Below, piece by piece: positions 13,836 through 18,638 of a DNA stretch of 18,638 nucleotides. The notes beneath the pieces were generated by a model. It was not told the origin of the DNA. It searched no databases and saw nothing but the letters and a program-made list of their open reading frames with translations. The position numbers and the translations under genes were made by a program. Source of the DNA: an uncultured Collinsella sp. (GTDB lineage: Bacteria; Actinomycetota; Coriobacteriia; Coriobacteriales; Coriobacteriaceae); NCBI GenBank assembly GCA_900756725.1, contig CAAELJ010000018.1, positions 1-18,638 of the forward strand, written 5' to 3'. Position 1 is the stretch's first letter; each line of letters opens with the position of its first letter.

Positions 13836-14912
13836 ATGTCCGACACTATGCAGCCTATCGATGAAACTCTGGACGACGAGTCCCTGGATGCGGTGGATGC
13901 CGAAGCGAACGATGCCTATGAGGATGTCGAGGAGTTCGATCCGTTTGAGGGCATGAGCGACGAGGAACTCGACGCCCTGTGCGACGAGGGCGACAGCTTC
14001 GCGGGCTTTGGCGACGTTGAGCCCGGTTTCCGCAGCGGCTTCGTGGCGCTGGTCGGCCGCCCCAACGCCGGCAAGTCCACGCTGCTCAACGCCTGCTATG
14101 GCAAAAAGGTCGCCATCACCTCGCCGGTGGCCCAGACGACCCGCCGCCGCATGCGCGCCGTCGTCAACCGTCCCGGCTACCAGCTGGTCTTTGTCGATAC
14201 CCCGGGTATCCACAAGCCCAAGGACGGCCTGGGGTCCGAGCTCAACAAGAGCGCGTTGTTCGAACTGAACGATGTCGACGTCGTCGCGTTTTTGATTGAT
14301 GCCACCAAACCGATCGGCAGGGGAGACGCCTGGGTTGCCGAGCGCGTCAAGAATGCCCGTTCCAAGAAGGTCCTGGTGCTCACCAAGGCCGATGAGGCCG
14401 ACCCCGCACAGGTCATGGAGCAGCTTAAGGCCGCCCACGAGCTCATGGAATATGACGACGAGATCGTGACGTCGTCCGTCAAGAACTTCAACGTCGATGC
14501 CTTCATCGAGACCGTTGCGCACTTTTTGCCCGAGGGTCCGCGTTGGTTCCCCGAGGGCATGGGTACCGACGCTTCCGATGAGACCCTCGTTGCCGAGTTT
14601 GTGCGCGAGAAGGTTTTGCGCCGCACGCGTGATGAGATTCCGCACTCCGTTGGCGTAATCTGCGATGCGCTCGAGCAGACCAAGAAGGTGCTGCGCGTGC
14701 ACGCCACCATTTACGTCGAGCGCGAGGGCCAAAAGGGCATCATCATCGGCAAGGGCGGCGAGATGATTAAGCATATCGGTATCGACGCCCGTCGCGATCT
14801 TGAGCGCATCTTTGGCACGCAGGTCTTTTTGGAGCTGGACGTGAAGGTCAAGGCCGGCTGGCGTGACGACGAGGCCCAGATTCGTCGCTTTGGCTACAAC
14901 GCCGAGGACTAA
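13836..14912 (+). CDS. era: GTPase Era with acidic N-terminal extension
   Basis: Era is an essential GTPase that binds the 3' end of 16S rRNA and helps assemble the small ribosomal subunit. The product has 358 residues, against about 300 in most bacteria. The excess is an N-terminal extension of about 63 residues with 25 Asp/Glu and no Lys or Arg. The G domain follows: GRPNAGKST at 74-82 (G1), TSPVAQTTR (G2 region), DTPG at 121-124 (G3), TKAD at 183-186 (G4, usually NKxD) and SSVKN near 213 (G5). The KH domain contains GKGG at 305-308 and the typical end GW with acidic residues. ATG 13836 is supported by AAGGGA (13825-13830) five bases upstream, and no in-frame ATG lies near the G domain, so the extension appears real. 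It sits 12 bases after dgkA and 15 before recO. Confidence 0.96.
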   Translation: MSDTMQPIDETLDDESLDAVDAEANDAYEDVEEFDPFEGMSDEELDALCDEGDSFAGFGDVEPGFRSGFVALVGRPNAGKSTLLNACYGKKVAITSPVAQTTRRRMRAVVNRPGYQLVFVDTPGIHKPKDGLGSELNKSALFELNDVDVVAFLIDATKPIGRGDAWVAERVKNARSKKVLVLTKADEADPAQVMEQLKAAHELMEYDDEIVTSSVKNFNVDAFIETVAHFLPEGPRWFPEGMGTDASDETLVAEFVREKVLRRTRDEIPHSVGVICDALEQTKKVLRVHATIYVEREGQKGIIIGKGGEMIKHIGIDARRDLERIFGTQVFLELDVKVKAGWRDDEAQIRRFGYNAED

Positions 14913-14927
14913 GGGCGCGCGGCGCGC

Positions 14928-15677
14928 ATGGCAGGCTCCCGGACATATCGCACGAAGGTGCTCGTCCTCGATAAGACGAAGCTCAAAGAGACGGACCTGA
15001 TCTTGACGATGCTTGACGAGCGGGGTCGGCAGGTTCGCGCCGTGGCAAAGGGCGCCCGCAAACCCGGTGGGCGCCTGGCGGCGCGCTGCGAGCTGTTCTG
15101 TACTGTCGATATGCTGCTCGCGCATGGACGGTCGCTCGATGTGGTTTCCCAGGCCGAGCTTATGGAGGCGCCGCTCGGCGCTACGCCCGATTACGAGACG
15201 ACCTGCGCCGCAAGCGCAATCGCCGAGGTCGCTCGTGTGTGCTCGTTCGAGGACGCCGAGGACCCGTTTACCTTTGCCATAACGCAGCGAGCGCTTGCCC
15301 TGGTGGGCAGCGGGCTCGACACGGCGCATATGGATCTACTTGTGGCGGCATATGTCTTTAAGCTGCTGTCGCACGTTGGCTATCGACCCGATTTTTCGGC
15401 CTGCGTGCTGTGCGGAGACCCCATGCTGTCGTATTTTTCGCCCCGGGCGGGCGGGCTCATGTGCGGGTCGTGCGCGTCGAGCGTTCCGGGTGCCGAGCTG
15501 GTGTCGACCGGTGAGGTCGCGTGGCTGCGCGCCCTCATGTCCATGACCTTCGATGCACTCATGGCCGAGAGGATCGATCCCCATACCGCTGCCTTTTTAT
15601 TGGGGCTTTCACATGTTTGGGCTGCGACGCACACCGATCAGCGCCTCCGTGCGATGGAATTCATGTTGGGTCGGTGA
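14928..15677 (+). CDS. recO: DNA repair protein RecO
   Basis: RecO anneals single strands and, with RecR, loads RecA onto SSB-coated DNA in the RecF repair pathway. The product is 249 residues, normal for the family. The N-terminal OB-fold starts with YRTKVLVLDKTKLKETDLIL and continues with GARKPGGRLA. The helical C-terminal domain carries a zinc-binding site of two CxxC pairs (Cys159/162 in CVLCGD, Cys179/182 in CGSCAS), as in Gram-positive and Deinococcus types. The start is ATG 14928. The 15-base gap to era is almost pure G/C and lacks a good ribosome binding site (AAGGG at 14911-14915 is 12 bases away), so translation may depend on coupling to era. It is the last gene of the mtaB-to-recO run. 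No convincing terminator follows before the rpsO promoter. Confidence 0.95.
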   Translation: MAGSRTYRTKVLVLDKTKLKETDLILTMLDERGRQVRAVAKGARKPGGRLAARCELFCTVDMLLAHGRSLDVVSQAELMEAPLGATPDYETTCAASAIAEVARVCSFEDAEDPFTFAITQRALALVGSGLDTAHMDLLVAAYVFKLLSHVGYRPDFSACVLCGDPMLSYFSPRAGGLMCGSCASSVPGAELVSTGEVAWLRALMSMTFDALMAERIDPHTAAFLLGLSHVWAATHTDQRLRAMEFMLGR

Positions 15678-15701
15678 TGATGCGCAGGCGCGGGCTGCTT
15701 G

Positions 15702-15710
15702 TGGTAACAT
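15702..15710 (+). promoter_or_regulatory. Extended -10 promoter for rpsO
   Basis: TGGTAACAT (TG at 15702-15703, hexamer TAACAT at 15705-15710) lies 25 bases after the recO stop. No clear -35 is present at the proper distance. Transcription would start near 15717, giving a leader of about 99 bases. Confidence 0.5.
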
Positions 15711-15716
15711 ACCGAC

Positions 15717-15815
15717 CTGTTGGTACCTCGACCTTGGATGCTCGCTCCACCGGCGGCTTCCCAGTCCGAGGCGAATAGCGTCGCCCGCGGGCGACAAGAA
15801 ACGAAAGGTGAAACA
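15717..15815 (+). promoter_or_regulatory. Structured leader of rpsO, possible S15 autoregulatory site
   Basis: A possible closing stem pairs CCTCG (15726-15730) with CGAGG (15767-15771). A GC-rich 16-base palindrome at 15780-15795 (GTCGCC, loop CGCG, GGCGAC) follows, eight bases before the AAAGGTG ribosome binding site (15804-15810). S15 is known to repress its own mRNA through leader structures that differ between phyla; that this leader is such a site is inference from position and pairing only. Confidence 0.4.
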
Positions 15816-16094
15816 ATGACTGTTTCCAAAGAGCGCAAGGCGGAGCTGACTGCCCAGTTCGGTAACACCCCGGTCGACACCGGCAACCCCAAGGTTCAGG
15901 TCGCCATCCTGTCCGAGCGCATCAAGGAGCTGACCGAGCACATGAAGTCCCACCAGAAGGACTTCCACACCCGTCGTGGCCTGCTCATGCTCGTCGGCCG
16001 TCGTCGTCGTCTTCTCTCCTACATCAAGAAGAACGACATCGTCGAGTACCGTGAGCTCATCAAGGCTCTGGGCATCCGCGACAACATCCAGTAA
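15816..16094 (+). CDS. rpsO: 30S ribosomal protein S15
   Basis: S15 is a primary 16S rRNA-binding protein that organises the platform of the small subunit. The 92-residue product is close to the usual 88-89. It shows the family signatures DTGNPKVQVAILSERI, LTEHMKSHQKDFHTRRGLLMLVGRRRRLLSYI and the ending YRELIKALGIRDN. The start is ATG 15816 with AAAGGTG five bases upstream; an in-frame ATG at 15720 inside the leader is rejected. Codons are strongly biased, as expected for high expression. The gene has its own promoter, a structured leader and a terminator, and is followed by pnp, the classic rpsO-pnp arrangement. Confidence 0.98.
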   Translation: MTVSKERKAELTAQFGNTPVDTGNPKVQVAILSERIKELTEHMKSHQKDFHTRRGLLMLVGRRRRLLSYIKKNDIVEYRELIKALGIRDNIQ

Positions 16095-16109
16095 GGATTT
16101 GTACATGCT

Positions 16110-16141
16110 AAGAGCGTCCTGCGCAGCGGGGCGCTCTTTTT
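16110..16141 (+). terminator. Rho-independent terminator after rpsO
   Basis: AAGAGCG (16110-16116) pairs with CGCTCTT (16132-16138) and is extended inward by a T-G and two C-G pairs to ten base pairs. The stem runs into five T (16137-16141). It lies 15 bases after the rpsO stop. Leakage through it would give a joint rpsO-pnp mRNA. Confidence 0.88.
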
Positions 16142-16244
16142 GTGTAAGGGCGCGAACAATCACGCTCTGAAGCGTGGCGGGGGCAGGGGGCCCGCGTCAC
16201 ATGAGAAGCCCGCAGGCAAGGGGCCTGTGGGGTAAAGGAGAACA
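16142..16244 (+). promoter_or_regulatory. Structured leader/intergenic region before pnp
   Basis: Two clear hairpins are present. CACGCT/AGCGTG (16161-16166 with 16171-16176) has a CTGA loop. CCCGCAGGC/GCCTGTGGG (16209-16217 with 16223-16231, one G-U pair) has a five-base loop and ends two bases before the AAAGGAG ribosome binding site (16234-16240). A weaker GC-rich stem around 16174-16200 may lie between them. No confident promoter was found. In E. coli and Streptomyces the region before pnp is cut by RNase III as part of PNPase self-control; a similar role here is inference. Confidence 0.5.
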
Positions 16245-18491
16245 ATGACACTCGTATCCAAGACCTTTGAGCTGTACGGCAAGACCTACACCTTTGAGTC
16301 GGGCGAGCTTGCCAAGCAGGCCACCGGCGCGTGCCTGGTCAAGCAGGGCGACACCACGATGCTCGACACCGTGGTCGTCTCCAAGGAGCGCAAGAACTAC
16401 GACTTCTTCCCGCTGACCGTCGACTTCAATGAGAAGATGTACGCAGCCGGCCGCATCCCGGGTGGTTACCTCAAGCGTGAGGGCCGTCCCAGCGAGAAGG
16501 CCACGCTCACCGCACGCATGATCGACCGCCCGATTCGCCCGAGCTTCCCGGACGGCTTCCGCAACGAGGTGCACATCGTCGCCACCTCGCTCGTCGCCGA
16601 CCAGGTCAACCCCTTCGACGTCATCAACGTCATGGGTGCTTCCCTGGCCATGACGCTCGGCGGCGTGCCCTTCGAGGGCCCGCTTGCCTGCGTGCGCATC
16701 GGCCGTAACGTGGAGACCGGCGAGTTTATCGTCAACCCAACCTACGAGGAGCGCGAGAACTCCGATCTTGACCTGGAGCTGGGCGGCTCTGCTGACTTCA
16801 TCTCGATGGTCGAGGCCGGTGCCGAGGAGATCTCCGAGGACGACATGCTCGCCGCTATGAAGTTTGGCCAGGAGGCCCTTGCTGCCTTCTGCCAGGCTCA
16901 GGACGAGTTCGTCGCCGAGTGGGAGCAGGTCAACGGCCCCATCGTCAAGAAGGAGTACCCGCTCGACCAGCCCGTCGAGGAGGTCCAGGAGCGCATCTTT
17001 GCCCACTACGACGAGATGGCGGCCGCCCTTCGCGATGCCGACAAGCTCTCCCGTATCGGTAAGGTCGAAGCTCTGAAGGAGTCCATCCGCGCTGAGTTTA
17101 CCGAGGAGGAGCAGGCCGCTTGGGAGCGCGAGATCCCCGTGGCGCTCAAGAAGCTCGAGAAGAAGGCCATGCGCACCATGGTCGTCGAGACCGGCGAGCG
17201 CGTCGACGGCCGTGCCGCCGATGAGATCCGCCCCATCATGGTGAAGGACAACTACCTGCCGCTCGTTCACGGCTCCGGCCTGTTCCAGCGCGGTCAGACC
17301 CAGGTGCTCTCCGTCCTGTCGCTCGGCATGCTCAACGAGGGCCAGCGTCTGGATACCATCGAGCCCACCGAGGGCAAGCGCTACATGCACCACTACAACT
17401 TCCCGCCGTTCTGCACCGGCGAGACCGGCCGCATGGGCAGCCCCAAGCGCCGCGAGATCGGCCATGGCAACCTGGCCGAGCGCGCTCTTCTTCCGGTGCT
17501 CCCCGATGAGAACGAGTTCCCCTACGCCATCCGCGTCGTCTCCGAGGTCATGGAGTCCAACGGCTCCTCTTCGATGGCTTCGACCTGCGGCTCCACGCTC
17601 GCCCTTATGGACGGCGGCGTGCCCATTAAGCGCCCGGTCTCCGGTATCGCCATGGGTCTGATCCAGGAGGAGGGAAAGACCGTGGTCCTGTCCGATATCC
17701 AGGGTCTCGAGGACTTCTTGGGCGACATGGACTTTAAGGTCACCGGCACCACCGAGGGCATCACCGCCCTGCAGATGGATAACAAGGCCACCGGCCTAAC
17801 CTTCGACATCCTGGCCCGCGCCCTGCAGCAGGCCAAGGAGGGTCGCGCCTTCATCCTGCAGAAGATGCTCGATGTGATTCCCGAGCCGCGCCACACCACA
17901 CGCAGCACCGCTCCGCGCATCGTCTCCATCCAGGTTCCTACCGATAAGATTCGCGACGTCATTGGCTCCGGCGGCAAGGTCATCCGCGGTATCCAGGACG
18001 AGACCGGCGCTTCGGTCGACATCCAGGAGGACGGCACCGTCTTTGTCGGCGGCACCGGCGAGTCCGTCGACCAGGCCGTCGAGCGCATCAAGCTCATCAT
18101 CAAGGTTCCCGAGCCGGGCGAGGAGTACACCGGTCGCGTGGTCTCCATCCAGCCCTTCGGCGCCTTCGTCAACCTGCTGCCCGGCAAGGACGGCCTGCTG
18201 CACATCTCCCGCGTCGCCAAGGGTCGCGTGGAGAAGGTCGAGGACGTCCTCAATGTGGGCGACGAGGTCAAGGTCGTCGTCATCGAGGTCGACGATCGCG
18301 GCAAGATCTCGCTCGATCGTCTTGACAAGCCCGAGGCCCCTGCTCGCGCCGAGGGTGCCTCCGAGGGCGACGGCGAGCACTTCCAGCGCCGTGAGCGTTC
18401 GCGTCGCGAGCGCTCCGAGCGCAGTGACCGTCCGCGCCGTCCCGGCGACAACGGAGGCCGCAAGCCCCGCCGTCACCACGACGCCGAGTAA
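16245..18491 (+). CDS. pnp: Polyribonucleotide nucleotidyltransferase (PNPase)
   Basis: PNPase degrades RNA from the 3' end by phosphorolysis and can add tails in reverse; it forms a trimer. The product is 748 residues. Domains in order: first RNase PH domain with FFPLTVDF and AAGRIPGGYLKREGRPSE; an all-helical linker (about 230-310); second RNase PH domain from about 315 with GERVDGR, HGSGLFQRGQTQVL, HHYNFPPF, KRREIGHGNLAERAL and the catalytic GDMDFKVTGT; a KH domain around 560-620 with IRDVIGSGGKVIR; and an S1 domain at about 625-696 with GRVVSIQPFGAFVNLLPGKDGLLHIS. The tail from about 697 to 748 is disordered and Arg-rich. The start is ATG 16245 with AAAGGAG four bases upstream. Confidence 0.98.
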   Translation: MTLVSKTFELYGKTYTFESGELAKQATGACLVKQGDTTMLDTVVVSKERKNYDFFPLTVDFNEKMYAAGRIPGGYLKREGRPSEKATLTARMIDRPIRPSFPDGFRNEVHIVATSLVADQVNPFDVINVMGASLAMTLGGVPFEGPLACVRIGRNVETGEFIVNPTYEERENSDLDLELGGSADFISMVEAGAEEISEDDMLAAMKFGQEALAAFCQAQDEFVAEWEQVNGPIVKKEYPLDQPVEEVQERIFAHYDEMAAALRDADKLSRIGKVEALKESIRAEFTEEEQAAWEREIPVALKKLEKKAMRTMVVETGERVDGRAADEIRPIMVKDNYLPLVHGSGLFQRGQTQVLSVLSLGMLNEGQRLDTIEPTEGKRYMHHYNFPPFCTGETGRMGSPKRREIGHGNLAERALLPVLPDENEFPYAIRVVSEVMESNGSSSMASTCGSTLALMDGGVPIKRPVSGIAMGLIQEEGKTVVLSDIQGLEDFLGDMDFKVTGTTEGITALQMDNKATGLTFDILARALQQAKEGRAFILQKMLDVIPEPRHTTRSTAPRIVSIQVPTDKIRDVIGSGGKVIRGIQDETGASVDIQEDGTVFVGGTGESVDQAVERIKLIIKVPEPGEEYTGRVVSIQPFGAFVNLLPGKDGLLHISRVAKGRVEKVEDVLNVGDEVKVVVIEVDDRGKISLDRLDKPEAPARAEGASEGDGEHFQRRERSRRERSERSDRPRRPGDNGGRKPRRHHDAE

Positions 18492-18514
18492 CAGCCGCAT
18501 ATAAGCAGCTCAAC

Positions 18515-18545
18515 AAGGGCGACTTCGGACAGGGGTCGCCCTTTT
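18515..18545 (+). terminator. Rho-independent terminator after pnp
   Basis: A perfect 9-bp stem AAGGGCGAC (18515-18523) / GTCGCCCTT (18535-18543) with an 11-base loop is followed by a short run of four T (18542-18545). It lies 24 bases after the pnp stop. Confidence 0.9.
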
Positions 18546-18562
18546 GCTATTCCCGGCGGGGG

Positions 18563-18575
18563 CCGCGGGTAAAGT
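18563..18575 (+). promoter_or_regulatory. Candidate promoter downstream of pnp
   Basis: CCGCGGG followed by the -10-like hexamer TAAAGT (18570-18575) resembles the CCGCTCGGG-TA..AT elements before lepA and the dnaJ-like gene. Transcription would start near 18582, just before a large inverted repeat. The gene it might serve lies beyond the window. Confidence 0.35.
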
Positions 18576-18588
18576 TTCCTGCTCTACA

Positions 18589-18638
18589 GTCCTGCTCGCA
18601 CGGAGAGCACATTAAGTGCTCTCCGGCTCGTGCGGAAC
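18589..18638 (+). repeat. Imperfect inverted repeat / structured element at right window edge
   Basis: CGGAGAGCAC (18601-18610) and GTGCTCTCCG (18616-18625) form a perfect 10-bp stem with loop ATTAA. The arms continue imperfectly outward: 18589-18600 is related to the reverse complement of 18626-18638, and GCACG at 18598-18602 can alternatively pair with CGTGC at 18629-18633. No T-run is seen before the window ends, so it cannot be called a terminator. It could be the leader of a downstream gene, a small RNA or an intergenic repeat. Confidence 0.6.

Noticed and set aside
13482..15329. Long antisense open frame (615 codons) opposite dgkA, era and recO
   Set aside because: It mirrors the codon bias of the GC-rich sense genes, has no recognisable domain, and lies opposite three well-supported genes. 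The same applies to other long antisense frames in the window.

Overview
The window is a compact stretch of bacterial chromosome that is rich in housekeeping genes. Every gene lies on the + strand, and there is no gap longer than about 150 bases between coding regions. The sequence is GC-rich with strong G/C preference at third codon positions. Start codons are mixed (ATG, GTG, TTG) and genes often touch or overlap. Together with the protein sequences this suggests a high-GC Gram-positive, most likely a member of the Coriobacteriia such as Collinsella. That assignment is an inference from protein style and gene order; no database search was possible.

Layout. (a) 1-2636: the end of comEA and all of comEC, encoding DNA-uptake proteins. 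(b) 2645-4148: holA (clamp-loader delta subunit), then rpsT (ribosomal protein S20) with its own promoter, a structured leader and a strong terminator. (c) 4152-8269: lepA, dusB and hemW, nearly contiguous; lepA appears to be leaderless. (d) 8271-10661: two adjacent DnaJ genes. The first has a normal J domain and zinc fingers but ends in membrane helices instead of the second C-terminal domain. The second is a normal DnaJ. (e) 10671-15677: mtaB-phoH-ybeY-dgkA-era-recO, a tightly packed set linked to tRNA modification, ribosome maturation, lipid-carrier recycling and recombination. (f) 15702-18545: rpsO and pnp, each with a structured leader and its own terminator. (g) 18546-18638: no gene. This stretch holds a candidate promoter and a large imperfect inverted repeat that runs to the window edge.

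Taken together, most of the region serves translation and RNA metabolism: S20, S15, LepA, Era, YbeY, PhoH, DusB, MtaB and PNPase. Chaperone, DNA-uptake and repair genes are inserted among them. No mobile element, CRISPR array, tRNA or rRNA was seen. The most unusual items are the membrane-anchored DnaJ paralogue, the 63-residue acidic N-terminal extension on Era, the compound hairpin at the start of the rpsT transcript, the leaderless lepA promoter next to the rpsT terminator, a recurring promoter signature, and the inverted repeat at the right edge. I found no convincing evidence of a wholly new multi-gene system.
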